Shown: positions 14,713 through 22,123, counted from the stretch's first letter. The stretch: 22,123 bases of DNA from a virus (IMGVR_UViG_3300044631_000255:1-22123); one strand, 5' to 3'. Notes: generated from the letters alone by a model not told the origin. Numbers and translations: made by a program.

Positions 14713-15741
14713 TTAGGTTCCGATCAAACGAACGCCAGCGGTTACATCACGAACAGTCGAGACCAAACGCTTTTCCGCGTAGATCGTGATTGTCCCAGGC
14801 TGCGTCTGCTCCATGCGTTGCAACGTCATTTCTGAGTGGTCAACGATCCACATAAACCGAGGCCAGTTGGCTAGGTAAATGGGAGAAGCGCCGACAGCGG
14901 GAGCATCCAAATAGGGATTGGCAATAACCGGCCACCCCATGATGTTTACAGCAGGGCCTTCGCCTTCTTCGCCGGTTTCAACAAGCGCGTAAGAATTGCC
15001 GCCGTGCGTGTATTTCCTAAGCGTCTGGATCGCCGTGGGGTGCATCATCCACGCCGTTCCTGGCATCTTCCAAAACTGCCCAGGAAGAGCGTTAGCAACA
15101 TCCACAAGGGTTTCCCACTCAATGCCGCCAGCATGAGCATAGCCGACCGTGTTAAGCGTATGAATGCCGTTTGTAATCGCGGTTCCTGAGCTGCCATAAG
15201 CCGCCGTAGAACCCGCTGTTCCCGCGTACATCTTAAGACCGCGCAAGCCGTTAGTTGCGCCTGTGCTTGTCGTTGTCGATCCTGCTTGGTCGTTATTGAT
15301 CGCCATAGACGCGGCTTCGATCTGGCTAAATTCCATTGCAAGATCTTCGGCCAAAGCTGCATCTAGACCATTAATGTCATCCATTGCCGCTGCGCGGATA
15401 GGCATCTGAGCGCTAATAACGCGCATTGGAAGCTGCCAAATGCTCGTGGCAATGTTGGGAGATCCGCTGTTAGCGTTTACTGTGTAACCCCAAGGGTTTG
15501 TAGAGTTAGCCGCGTTACCGGTCTTAACAACAAACTGAATATCCGAATCCGAGGTCATCGTCTGGTTAGCGTAAACCCGGAAAGGGTTCCAATAGCGCAG
15601 ACTTGCAAATACATCTTCGTTATAGACGCGGCCACCAACGCCGGAGCCCGAGCCCGTGAGGGCTGAGGCTTCAGCGAGGTTCACCGTGGCTTTGCCCTCG
15701 TGGAGAGCCTGCTTAAGCCCTTCTAAAATCACCTGTTTCAT
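14713..15741 (-). CDS. Second HK97-fold capsid protein, paralogue without delta domain
   Basis: The 342-residue product aligns along its length with the capsid protein encoded just upstream, from residue 24 (EASALTGSG against EASALTASG at about residue 107 of that protein) to the C-terminus. In ATSIWQ..DDINGL, 18 of 29 positions are identical by eye, and NNDQ, GLRGL, YAG, NGIH/NGLH and the final VRD..AGVR are shared. It lacks the coiled-coil scaffold region and most of the protease-processed N-terminus; its start lies near the mature end of the other protein. It could be a vertex, minor capsid or decoration-like subunit that co-assembles with the main shell, comparable in principle to the T4 gp23/gp24 pair, or a redundant copy. 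A GGAGAGA site precedes the ATG at 15741. The frame is intact. Confidence 0.85.
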   Translation of the reverse strand: MKQVILEGLKQALHEGKATVNLAEASALTGSGSGVGGRVYNEDVFASLRYWNPFRVYANQTMTSDSDIQFVVKTGNAANSTNPWGYTVNANSGSPNIATSIWQLPMRVISAQMPIRAAAMDDINGLDAALAEDLAMEFSQIEAASMAINNDQAGSTTTSTGATNGLRGLKMYAGTAGSTAAYGSSGTAITNGIHTLNTVGYAHAGGIEWETLVDVANALPGQFWKMPGTAWMMHPTAIQTLRKYTHGGNSYALVETGEEGEGPAVNIMGWPVIANPYLDAPAVGASPIYLANWPRFMWIVDHSEMTLQRMEQTQPGTITIYAEKRLVSTVRDVTAGVRLIGT

Positions 15742-15758
15742 AGTCTCTCCATAGAGGG

Positions 15759-15776
15759 AGAGGGCTTTCGCCCTCT
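15759..15776 (-). other. Hairpin with GAAA loop between the two capsid genes
   Basis: The minus-strand RNA forms AGAGGGC GAAA GCCCTCT, a perfect 7-bp stem with a GNRA tetraloop, in the 39-base spacer between the capsid stop (15781) and the paralogue start (15741). No U-tract follows, so it is not a classical terminator. It may stabilise or process the messenger, or lower expression of the second gene. The ribosome site for the second gene lies just downstream of it. Confidence 0.65.
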
Positions 15777-15780
15777 TTAA

Positions 15781-17130
15781 TTAAGCCGCAGTGCCGGTCG
15801 AGCGATAACGTACGCCAGCGTTTGGATCGCGCACAGAAGTTGCTGCGCGAGTCTCGCCGTAGAACGTGATCGAGCCTGGGAGCGTCTGGTCATAACGACG
15901 CAGAACCATGCTTAGACGCATAACGATGGTATGAAACTGCTGGAAGTCAGCAAAGTACATTGGGTAGTAAGACGTCGTACCTGCCGCGCCGGTTGTGGGC
16001 TGAGAAGGATTGTCAACGTACTTGTTAACCACAACGTCAAAACCAAGCAGCTTACCAACGATGCCATCGTCACGGCTCAGACCGTCGATGTAGATTGGGC
16101 GCTTCTGATCATCAACCAAACCACGGATGCCCTGCAACAAGATTGGGTTAATCATGAAGCGAGCAGTCGGGGTCCAGTATTGCTGCGGCAAGCTGTAGAT
16201 GAAGTTAACAACGTCTTTATAAACGATGTTATTTGCACCGACAGTGTTTGCGTTGGTGGTCAACTGGTCATAGGTTGCAAGGCTATGCAGACCGTTCGTG
16301 GTTGCGGTTCCCGAGGTTCCAAAAGCAGCCGTGGAAACTGTACCGCCCGTGTAGGTTGCATTTGCGCCCGCATACTGATCCAAACCGCGCAGACCATCAG
16401 CGCCGCCCGTCGACACCGAGGTTCCGGTTCCGCTCTGATCGTTGTTCTGGATCATCGAGGTTGCCATTGCCTGCTGGAATTCCATCAGCATGTCGTCAAC
16501 AACGTTGGGCTCAAGACCATCAATATCGTCGAGCGCAGCAGTACGGATTGGGAACTGTGCGTTCAAGTCTTTAAGGATCACCTGCCAAATCGACGTTGCT
16601 TCAGTCGTGGATGCGCCGTTGTTCTGAACCGTGTAGCCCCACTGAGCACCAGCGTTGCCGGTCTTTACGCGAAACTGATAAGCGGAACCGTCAGTTGCAA
16701 CAATGCGAGAAATATTCATCATCGGATTGCCAAGACGCTTAGCGGCAAACACAGGATCGTAAGCGGTACGGCCACCAACGTCGTAACCAGAAGCGGTAAG
16801 CGCAGATGCTTCTTTGATATACCCGTCGAACTGATCGACCGATTCAAAGATCTTTACTTCGCGCTCAACCTGATTGCCACCCTTCATGTACTCTTTGAGC
16901 ACATCACGGAAGCGGCGGTTTGCCTCACCACGAACAGTCTTGTGGATTGGGCGAATGATCGAAGGAGCGGCAATCTTTGCCTCAAGAGCGGCAAGTTTTT
17001 GCTCGGTTTCTGCTTTGACTGCCTGAACAGCTTCGGTGACTTGAGTCTTTACGGCCTCGGCGGTCTCAGCAAGTTTTGCAGCGTTAGATGCTTCGATTGC
17101 ATCAAGTTTTTCAATGACTTTTTCAAGCAT
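15781..17130 (-). CDS. Major capsid protein, HK97 fold, with N-terminal scaffold domain
   Basis: The 449-residue product starts at an ATG with AAAGGAAC upstream (overlapping the protease stop). Residues 1-55 form an alanine-, lysine- and glutamate-rich coiled coil, the delta or scaffold domain removed by the prohead protease. A linker follows (about 56-106, with IRPIHKTVRGEANRRFRDVLKEYMKGG), then the HK97-fold body from EASALTASGYDVGGR to the end with FRVKTGNAG, GLRGLDQYAG, FMINPILLQGIRG and FYGETRAATSVRDPNAGVR. The cleavage site probably falls between 60 and 106 but cannot be fixed from sequence. The protein builds the icosahedral shell; neighbouring protease and portal genes complete the standard HK97-like block. 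It is followed by a paralogue lacking the delta domain. Confidence 0.93.
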   Translation of the reverse strand: MLEKVIEKLDAIEASNAAKLAETAEAVKTQVTEAVQAVKAETEQKLAALEAKIAAPSIIRPIHKTVRGEANRRFRDVLKEYMKGGNQVEREVKIFESVDQFDGYIKEASALTASGYDVGGRTAYDPVFAAKRLGNPMMNISRIVATDGSAYQFRVKTGNAGAQWGYTVQNNGASTTEATSIWQVILKDLNAQFPIRTAALDDIDGLEPNVVDDMLMEFQQAMATSMIQNNDQSGTGTSVSTGGADGLRGLDQYAGANATYTGGTVSTAAFGTSGTATTNGLHSLATYDQLTTNANTVGANNIVYKDVVNFIYSLPQQYWTPTARFMINPILLQGIRGLVDDQKRPIYIDGLSRDDGIVGKLLGFDVVVNKYVDNPSQPTTGAAGTTSYYPMYFADFQQFHTIVMRLSMVLRRYDQTLPGSITFYGETRAATSVRDPNAGVRYRSTGTAA

Positions 17131-17140
17131 GATAGTTCCT

Positions 17141-17902
17141 TTATCGGGTTGCGATTGCCTTCAGCAGCTCACGGTATTGGAGCGCCTCCAACAGTTTCAC
17201 CGCTGCGTCCGACTCACTCGGATTGGCGGGTTGCTTGGCAGATTCAGCGTCACGCTGTTCAATAATCTGTTTCAGCAAAGCAGATGCAGCGGTTGCATCC
17301 TTTCTTGAAAGCCCTGCATCACGCAGTGCCTTCTCGATTACTCTTGGATTGGGCTTGTTGTCCATCCAATATTCAAGTCTTGAAATCTCAGCTTTAGGAT
17401 TGTTGGGGTTCATCACAATCGAAACCTCAGCCAATCCGCCCCGCATGATCTGAAAGAAGCTATCAGGATCATCTGTCGGTTCGCCGTTCTCATCAACCAT
17501 TTGATATTCGTCAGCATAAGCTCCAACAGAAACACCACCGACCATGCGCGGCGATTCCTTCATGATCGTATAAAGATCTGATCCTGCCGTGGTATTCAGG
17601 AAAAGTTTCCCGGTTCCGGTCATGCCTTCGTCCGTAATGTCGAACTTCGACCATTCGCCCACGGGCATCATGTCTGAGCTGTGCTGGAAGTACATGGGAA
17701 GCGGTCTGCCGGCTTCCATCCAGCCTTCGTGCCACATCTCAAAAGCTGCTGGCGTATAAAAGAATCTGCGCCCGTCTGCGCCTTCTCTCGCGCCCCAGGT
17801 TGTCAGAGTTGCCTCGATCTCGCCGGTTGGTTCGCCGGTTGCCTCATCAGCCATACGGCCAAGCTCAACCTTTGCCTCGGTGAAGAATTGAACATGTTTC
17901 AT
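17141..17902 (-). CDS. Prohead maturation protease, HK97 gp4-type (S78 family)
   Basis: I chose the ATG at 17902, which has a TGAGGT site upstream; a longer frame from 17935 would overlap the previous gene. The 253-residue product has the S78-type layout: GEIEATLTTWGARE at the start, the His of FQHSSDMMPVG at 74, the Ser of VGGVSVGAY at 125, and LAEVSIVMNPNNPKAEI at 158-173, which supplies a conserved acidic residue and closing strand. His74 and Ser125 are the likely catalytic pair. The C-terminal part (about 180-253) is helical and may act as a scaffold-like tail. It cleaves the delta domain of the capsid protein and itself inside the prohead. It lies between the kinase-like gene (7-base gap) and the capsid gene (10-base gap). 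Confidence 0.92.
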   Translation of the reverse strand: MKHVQFFTEAKVELGRMADEATGEPTGEIEATLTTWGAREGADGRRFFYTPAAFEMWHEGWMEAGRPLPMYFQHSSDMMPVGEWSKFDITDEGMTGTGKLFLNTTAGSDLYTIMKESPRMVGGVSVGAYADEYQMVDENGEPTDDPDSFFQIMRGGLAEVSIVMNPNNPKAEISRLEYWMDNKPNPRVIEKALRDAGLSRKDATAASALLKQIIEQRDAESAKQPANPSESDAAVKLLEALQYRELLKAIATR

Positions 17903-17909
17903 AGTTACC

Positions 17910-18413
17910 TCACATAAACCTAAATGGTGAACCAACCGAGCTTCTTTCCAGTATTCGCTGCGCCGAATGGAGCATCACATCGTCTACATTTGCTGGCATC
18001 AAATTCATTTCCTGTATGACTGCTGGCGGCGATTGATACCACTGCATAATTTTCTCAACCGTCCCTTTAGACCTCTCACGCGCTCTTTCTAAGCAAACCT
18101 CCAAACCTGGATCAATTAAAACAAACTCAACGCGTCGGTTTCTGTAAAGCGCAATGTTTTCTTGTTTAGGGCTTGTGTCGATAATATAAGCATCCGATTT
18201 TAAGCCTTGAAATATTCTTCGTATTGCAGCCTCTCTTACAGCAAAAGCCACTTCTCTTATGTCGCCGGTTGATCTATGGCTAACCATCGAACCAAGCGCT
18301 TTAGCTAACGAATCAAAATCGACAACTACATCATCCGGTCCACGCACTTTCTTTATATAAGTGCTTTTGCCTGAGCAGGGAGCGCCAATAACTACTTTAA
18401 CTTTTCCGCTCAT
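17910..18413 (-). CDS. P-loop kinase-like ATPase (AAA_33/polynucleotide kinase-like)
   Basis: The 167-residue product begins with a strand and Walker A loop, GAPCSGKST at residues 10-18. VVVDFDSLAKALG follows, then a helical lid region (DIREVAFAVREAAIRRIFQG), the strand DAYIIDTSP, the strand VEFVLIDPG and the RARERSKGTVEKIMQWYQSPP helix, which carries arginines typical of nucleotide kinase lids. It looks like the small P-loop kinases (Zeta toxin / polynucleotide kinase superfamily) seen in some phage packaging regions. Substrate cannot be told: a DNA or RNA 5' end, a nucleotide or a protein are all possible. The ATG at 18413 lies inside the short upstream ORF (17-base overlap), and the gene ends 7 bases before the protease. 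A standard head-assembly role for such kinases is not known to me. Confidence 0.8.
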   Translation of the reverse strand: MSGKVKVVIGAPCSGKSTYIKKVRGPDDVVVDFDSLAKALGSMVSHRSTGDIREVAFAVREAAIRRIFQGLKSDAYIIDTSPKQENIALYRNRRVEFVLIDPGLEVCLERARERSKGTVEKIMQWYQSPPAVIQEMNLMPANVDDVMLHSAQRILERSSVGSPFRFM

Positions 18414-18513
18414 TTACCCGCTCTTTTTCCTGTCGTTTGCCATCAACCTGCTTCGGCGGCGGTTTACGCTTTGCCGCTTCATTTTTAAGACGCTGAAGAA
18501 CATCCTTAAGCAT
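18397..18513 (-). CDS. Small basic ORF, 38 aa, between portal and kinase genes
   Basis: A 38-codon frame starts at the ATG at 18513, overlapping the portal stop by eight bases (ATGCTTAA), and ends at a TAA at 18397, overlapping the kinase-like gene by 17 bases. The product is highly charged: MLKDVLQRLKNEAAKRK, then a PPPK stretch, KRQEKERVNERK and S. It would fill the only gap between these two genes and may be translationally coupled. A GGGCGAGCTGG stretch provides at best a weak ribosome site. Function unknown; nucleic acid binding or a leader effect on the kinase gene are only possibilities. It may also be non-coding. Confidence 0.45.
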   Translation of the reverse strand: MLKDVLQRLKNEAAKRKPPPKQVDGKRQEKERVNERKS

Positions 18514-19903
18514 TACCAGCTCGCCCGGTCTTACCTATGACCTTAAGATTTCCACCGCCGCCAGTATCCTGCGGCGAAGAGCCGGGAATAGGCTTATCAA
18601 CGCCACCGGCAGCAAGCAGAGAATCACCATCATCCACGCTATCAAGCCCAAGATAGTCTCTAGCTTCGTTGGGCGTGAGAATGCCATTCTTAACCCCCGC
18701 CACAACATAGTTCATCTGATCCAGCGGAGCACCTTTCAGGAAATCCTGAGTCTGAAACTGCACATAAAGATTTGGATAGCCACCAAGAAGGCTTGTCTTT
18801 AGCTTCTGCTCAATGTTCGTGATGAACGGCATCATTGTTGACTTGTAGAACTCATCAAGCATGGTTTGCGTGTTGTTAAACTTGGACTCACCCACGCCGA
18901 TCATCGCCGGAGGAACGCCGAATAAGCCAGCAATCCGCGCCATCGTTTGTTTCTTCAGCTCTCGTGCGTCTACGTCTTGCAGCGTTAAAGGCTTAATACT
19001 TTCGTACATCATACCTTGGTCTAATAGCATTGACTGCCCAGGCTTACTCAAGTCTGAGGGCTGGCTGTTTAGCATGTTTGTCCATGCTTCTTTTAGCCGC
19101 GCTGCAATCTCTTTGAACTTTGAATCGGGTATGACTTGCTCGGTACGGAACAAGCCAGAAGGCTTTGCTCCATTCAACATAATAAAATTGCTATATAAAT
19201 CTATGTCTTGATCCAGCGAAATCAGCTCGACAGCTTGCAAGCGGTTGAAAGACGAAGAACCTTGCCAAGGCTCGCTTTTAACGTGCATAACCTGGAAGTA
19301 TTGCAGCGGTTCATCCTTGTTGAATCCGTAAGAAGAGCTTGTAAGCGTATAAAACGGATATCTCGTCTCAGATATACGCGGGACAATTAAGGTCGAGTCG
19401 AGAACATAGACTTCAAGCGGAACCTGCTGAGGATCGGCTTCGTTCTTTCTCCAGAGTAATACGAAAGTCTCGCCGGCCAGCTCATGCCACATCGTGAACT
19501 GATACCAGAACTCGTATTGACTCTGGAAGTTATTAGGCTGAGCAAGAAGGTTAAGAATCGACTTTGCGCGGTTTTTTTCCCGCTCAGGAACCCCAGGTTC
19601 AGTTTGCGTATCGACTAAAGTACCGTCAGCCTGCCGAGACATGATCTTTACTGGCAGTTGTGCAAGCGCTCTAGCCTTGGTTCCGACGCAAGCCATAACC
19701 GTTGAGTTTCTGGCAAGCGTTGTAATGTCGAGCGAACGTCCAGCCTCATTGACAGCCGAGGTGGTTACATAAAGAAGCTGATTAGATCCGTAGCCTTGCC
19801 CCTTGCCACGGAGCATGACGTTATTACCCAAAACGGTGTTGCCGAACAACGAATTGCTAGAGTTGTCCGCTATTTTTCGCCGAAATATGTCGAATATGCC
19901 CAT
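18506..19903 (-). CDS. Portal protein, HK97 gp3-like
   Basis: The 465-residue product matches the HK97-type portal family in length and order: an N-terminal MGIFDIFRRK segment, SLDITTLARNSTVMACVGTKA (clip/wing start), LPVKIM, NLLAQPNNFQSQYEFWYQFTMWHELAGETFVLL, VYVLDSTLIVP and the later LFGVPPAMIG motif. FNNTQTMLDEFYKSTMMPFI and the closing NGILTPNEARDYLGLD complete it. Twelve copies form the DNA channel at one capsid vertex, binding terminase outside and the gp6-like connector below. It begins eight bases after the large terminase stop, with TAGGG upstream of the ATG, and ends in a glycine- and proline-rich tail (IPGSSPQDTGGGG). Its stop overlaps the short basic ORF. Confidence 0.94.
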   Translation of the reverse strand: MGIFDIFRRKIADNSSNSLFGNTVLGNNVMLRGKGQGYGSNQLLYVTTSAVNEAGRSLDITTLARNSTVMACVGTKARALAQLPVKIMSRQADGTLVDTQTEPGVPEREKNRAKSILNLLAQPNNFQSQYEFWYQFTMWHELAGETFVLLWRKNEADPQQVPLEVYVLDSTLIVPRISETRYPFYTLTSSSYGFNKDEPLQYFQVMHVKSEPWQGSSSFNRLQAVELISLDQDIDLYSNFIMLNGAKPSGLFRTEQVIPDSKFKEIAARLKEAWTNMLNSQPSDLSKPGQSMLLDQGMMYESIKPLTLQDVDARELKKQTMARIAGLFGVPPAMIGVGESKFNNTQTMLDEFYKSTMMPFITNIEQKLKTSLLGGYPNLYVQFQTQDFLKGAPLDQMNYVVAGVKNGILTPNEARDYLGLDSVDDGDSLLAAGGVDKPIPGSSPQDTGGGGNLKVIGKTGRAGNA

Positions 19904-19911
19904 TTTTAGCC

Positions 19912-21570
19912 CTAAAAGACTCTGAATCCGTATGATTCAGACGGCATCGGATTGTCTAAGCTACAGTGCATGGCGATAATAAGGGCAACGATCCCGTCGA
20001 CCTTCGCATGGCGGTCAACTCCGGCCTTCTTGACCTTGATGTTGCCCTGCACATCTACAAACACTTCGCAGTTTCCCAATTGGTGGCCTAAAAACGGGTT
20101 GCCATCGTGTTTGATTTTATGGCCTAGAATAAGCCGCTCTACATGTTTGGAAGGGTTAGAAAGTACCGCCATTCCTTGCCCAACTTTTTTAACCGGCATT
20201 CCAGCTTCGTATAGTCGCGCAACCAGCGCAGCCGCATTATATGCGTCGTAGCCAACCTCACGAACGTCGTATTTCTGGCTTTGTCCCAGAATATACTCCG
20301 AAATCTCGCGGTCGTCCATAACATTGCCTTCGGTCAGATGCAAAATGCCCGAATTAATGGCCTGTCGGAAAATATCCTGGTAATGCGCTGGCAATAAATC
20401 AAACCCATCCTCGGGAAGAAAGAACTTCCACTCAGCTTCGTAATCATCCTCTGCGTAACGCTTAAGCGTACATACCGCGTTGAGATCTCGTGTTGCTGCC
20501 AAGTCAAAACCAATAAACACAGCCTCGGGCTCACGGTCTGTAAGACCTACAGCTTCGTCCCAATGTGACCGATCTACCCACGCGGTTTCGGCGGAAACGT
20601 AGACGTTTAATGTTTTGCAGAGAAACTCGTTAAGCGCTGCCGGCTTGATCTTGGCCTCTTCGCAGCGAGCGGCAATCGCATCGTGTGAAACCGAGATATT
20701 GTGCATCGGATTAGCTTTGTGCCAGACCGTCGGGTCTCGCCAATCATCGCCTGCATCAAGCGAATAGAGAAGCCCGAACCATCGCGGGTTATCCGGTACA
20801 TCCTGATGGAGAATATGCTCCATCACCTGAAGATCTTCAAAGAACTTGGTGTCGCGTGTAAATGAAGCCGTGGTTATATATAGCCTTAATGGATTTGCTC
20901 GCGCTACCATCCCAGAATGCAAGACCTCAATCGTATTCCTGTCTACGATCTGAGAAGCCTCGTCGATAATCGCGCAAGAAGGGTTGAGCCCGTCACCCGT
21001 ACGCTTAGTGTCCCTGCTGAGCGCTTTGAACACCGATTGAGAGTCGCCATTCTTTACTATCGTGAACTTGCCAGGAATGAAGAGACCGGAGACCTCTCGG
21101 GGAAGGGTTTCGATAAACCCCTTAGCAGTCGTGAAAACAATGCTTGCTTGATCTCGATTAGTAGCGACTGTGTAGACCTCTGCGCCAGCATCGCCAAAGG
21201 CGAGCTCATAAAGAGCGATCAGAGCGGTAAGCGTTGACTTTCCAGCCTTGCGCGGGATGTAAACGATTACGTCTTGCACCATGCGCTTAGACCGATCCCG
21301 CTTAAGACGGAATCCGTAAATCGCGCAGATGATGAGGATCTGAAAGGGCTCAAGGTTTACAGGCTGGCCCGCCCACTGGCCTTTTACATGTCTGCAAAGA
21401 CTCGTGAACTGTAGGAAGTGATTAACCGCGCCAGGATCAAAAACGTATTCCCACTCTTTGTTTTCAAGATGATTTAGAAACCGCTGGCAAGCAAGACGGA
21501 CGTTTCGGCAAGCGTTGATCTCACCTTTTGCTACCGCTGCTGCATACCCGATTCCATCTTCTAGTTTCAT
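19912..21570 (-). CDS. Terminase large subunit
   Basis: The 552-residue product is a packaging motor with both expected domains. The ATPase has PRKAGKS (Walker A, 106-112) and AIIDEAS (Walker B, about 200-206). YITTAS around 231-236 may be the coupling motif. The C-terminal RNase H-like nuclease shows GFDLAATRDLNAV around 354-366 with the first catalytic aspartate, VGYDAYNA further on, and HAKVDGIVALIIAMHC near the end with the last acidic residue. Order and length fit the HK97-type large subunit that pairs with P27-like small subunits. It cuts concatemeric DNA and drives it through the portal. The start forms an ATGA overlap with the small subunit stop. Whether the phage uses cos or headful cutting is not shown. 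Confidence 0.95.
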   Translation of the reverse strand: MKLEDGIGYAAAVAKGEINACRNVRLACQRFLNHLENKEWEYVFDPGAVNHFLQFTSLCRHVKGQWAGQPVNLEPFQILIICAIYGFRLKRDRSKRMVQDVIVYIPRKAGKSTLTALIALYELAFGDAGAEVYTVATNRDQASIVFTTAKGFIETLPREVSGLFIPGKFTIVKNGDSQSVFKALSRDTKRTGDGLNPSCAIIDEASQIVDRNTIEVLHSGMVARANPLRLYITTASFTRDTKFFEDLQVMEHILHQDVPDNPRWFGLLYSLDAGDDWRDPTVWHKANPMHNISVSHDAIAARCEEAKIKPAALNEFLCKTLNVYVSAETAWVDRSHWDEAVGLTDREPEAVFIGFDLAATRDLNAVCTLKRYAEDDYEAEWKFFLPEDGFDLLPAHYQDIFRQAINSGILHLTEGNVMDDREISEYILGQSQKYDVREVGYDAYNAAALVARLYEAGMPVKKVGQGMAVLSNPSKHVERLILGHKIKHDGNPFLGHQLGNCEVFVDVQGNIKVKKAGVDRHAKVDGIVALIIAMHCSLDNPMPSESYGFRVF

Positions 21571-22037
21571 GTTCCGAACTTAGGCCCGCTTAGAAAGTCG
21601 TTTATCTTTTTATCTTCTGTCTTGTTGGTTGCCAATCTAGATTTAGGTGTTAAGCCTAATTCGTTCATCAGCTTGATCGCATGGATAACCGCATTATTAG
21701 CGATTGCGATATGTGGATTTGGTGCAGCGGTTTTACCGCCGTTCGTGTAAACCACTAGCTCCCCAGTTAGCATTTCTTGTCGAGCGTTAACGTAGATCTG
21801 GAGCTGGTCAGCAAGCATGATGAGCGTATGCCGATCTTGAGCGCTGCCAATCCCGTAAACCTGATACAAATATTCGGCAGTCTCTTCGACAAACTTAGCC
21901 GCATTGAAAGCGCTTGGGTTTTGCGCCCACTCCGCAAAAGGAATCCTTTGCTTGATTTGCTCAGGCAACTTGGTTCCCATTTTTGTCCCTTTGGTTCCGT
22001 GTATCGCGTGAACCTCAACCGGAATTCGAGCAGTCAT
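21567..22037 (-). CDS. Terminase small subunit, P27-like
   Basis: The 156-residue product begins at the ATG at 22037 with AAAAAAGGACA upstream. The N-terminal HAIHGTKGTK element recalls the LHGT motif of P27-type small terminases. Helices follow, including FNAAKFVEETAEYLYQVYGI, DRHTLIMLADQLQIYVNA and NPHIAIANNAVIHAIKLMNELGLTPKSR; NP...A...A...K...ELGLTP is a recognisable P27-type ending. The protein recognises the packaging site and recruits the large subunit. An in-frame ATG at residue 20 is a less likely start because it would drop the HGT motif. The gene is first in the visible operon and is followed by the large subunit with an ATGA overlap. Confidence 0.88.
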   Translation of the reverse strand: MTARIPVEVHAIHGTKGTKMGTKLPEQIKQRIPFAEWAQNPSAFNAAKFVEETAEYLYQVYGIGSAQDRHTLIMLADQLQIYVNARQEMLTGELVVYTNGGKTAAPNPHIAIANNAVIHAIKLMNELGLTPKSRLATNKTEDKKINDFLSGPKFGT

Positions 22038-22064
22038 GACATGTCCTTTTTTGCGTCTTGCGTT

Positions 22065-22078
22065 TAGGGAATTCCCTA
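22065..22078. promoter_or_regulatory. 14-bp perfect palindrome upstream of the terminase genes
   Basis: TAGGGAATTCCCTA is a perfect 14-bp palindrome lying 28 bases before the small terminase ATG, in the only visible non-coding leader of the module (22038-22123). It could be a site for a dimeric DNA-binding protein (regulator or small terminase) or part of a packaging site. No clear sigma70 promoter or gene was found in this leader; the right edge cuts it off. Confidence 0.35.
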
Positions 22079-22123
22079 TTTTGGACGAACCCCCCTATAA
22101 AAGTTACCTTGCAGAAAGTTAGG

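Noticed and set aside
15931-17265. Long plus-strand open frame of 444 codons opposite the major capsid gene
   Set aside because: It is antisense to a confidently assigned capsid gene along its length. Its translation is rich in Cys, Arg and His with no recognisable domain, as expected when a gene with few rare codons is read backwards, and there is no ribosome site or neighbouring plus-strand gene.
22087-22103. T7-like promoter (TTTTATAGGGGGG on the minus strand)
   Set aside because: It resembles only the final part of a T7-type promoter and I found no matching repeated sequence elsewhere in the window; no phage RNA polymerase gene is visible.

Overview
The window is one continuous structural module of a tailed double-stranded DNA bacteriophage or prophage, siphovirus-like. 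Every supported gene lies on the minus strand, so the module reads from right (terminase) to left (tail fibres). Packing is very tight: most junctions are ATGA, GTGA, TGATG or TAATG overlaps, and no gene-free stretch reaches 300 bases. There are no host genes, tRNAs, rRNAs, integrase, replication or lysis genes. The host cannot be named from the sequence. The lambda/HK97-like order and J-like tail tip suggest a bacterium with a Gram-negative-type envelope, but that is inference.

Packaging and head (22037 to 14067): P27-like small terminase, large terminase, HK97-type portal, a tiny basic ORF, a P-loop kinase-like protein, S78-type prohead protease, and an HK97-fold major capsid protein with an N-terminal coiled-coil scaffold (delta) domain. 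Next comes a second capsid-like paralogue without the delta domain, and then a gp6-like connector. A short hairpin with a GAAA loop separates the two capsid genes.

Neck and tail (14067 to 8819): a GIY-YIG homing endonuclease gene sits exactly at the stop/start junction between the connector and the head-tail joining gene, flanked by a 13-bp direct repeat of that junction. Then follow the head-tail joining protein, a tail-completion protein, the tail tube protein, two small unknown proteins, an HK97 gp10-like protein, a G/GT pair of tail assembly chaperones with a canonical A AAA AAC slippery site immediately before the G stop codon, and the tape measure protein.

Tail tip and fibres (8822 to 1): two minor tail/baseplate proteins in the lambda M and L positions, a GNAT-like acetyltransferase where a tail peptidase often sits, and a 1519-residue J-like central tail protein. 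That protein carries a duplicated beta-domain, collagen-like GPTG repeats and three tandem 60-residue repeats. A TPR-type glycosyltransferase broken by a frameshift follows, then a small beta-domain protein, a collagen-like fibre protein and the start of another small phage protein running off the left edge.

The most distinctive points are the tandem capsid paralogues, the homing endonuclease with its duplicated target junction, the frameshift-fused chaperones, the GNAT protein in the tail-tip cluster and the broken glycosyltransferase. None of the functions was checked by a database search; they rest on reading motifs, gene order and lengths.
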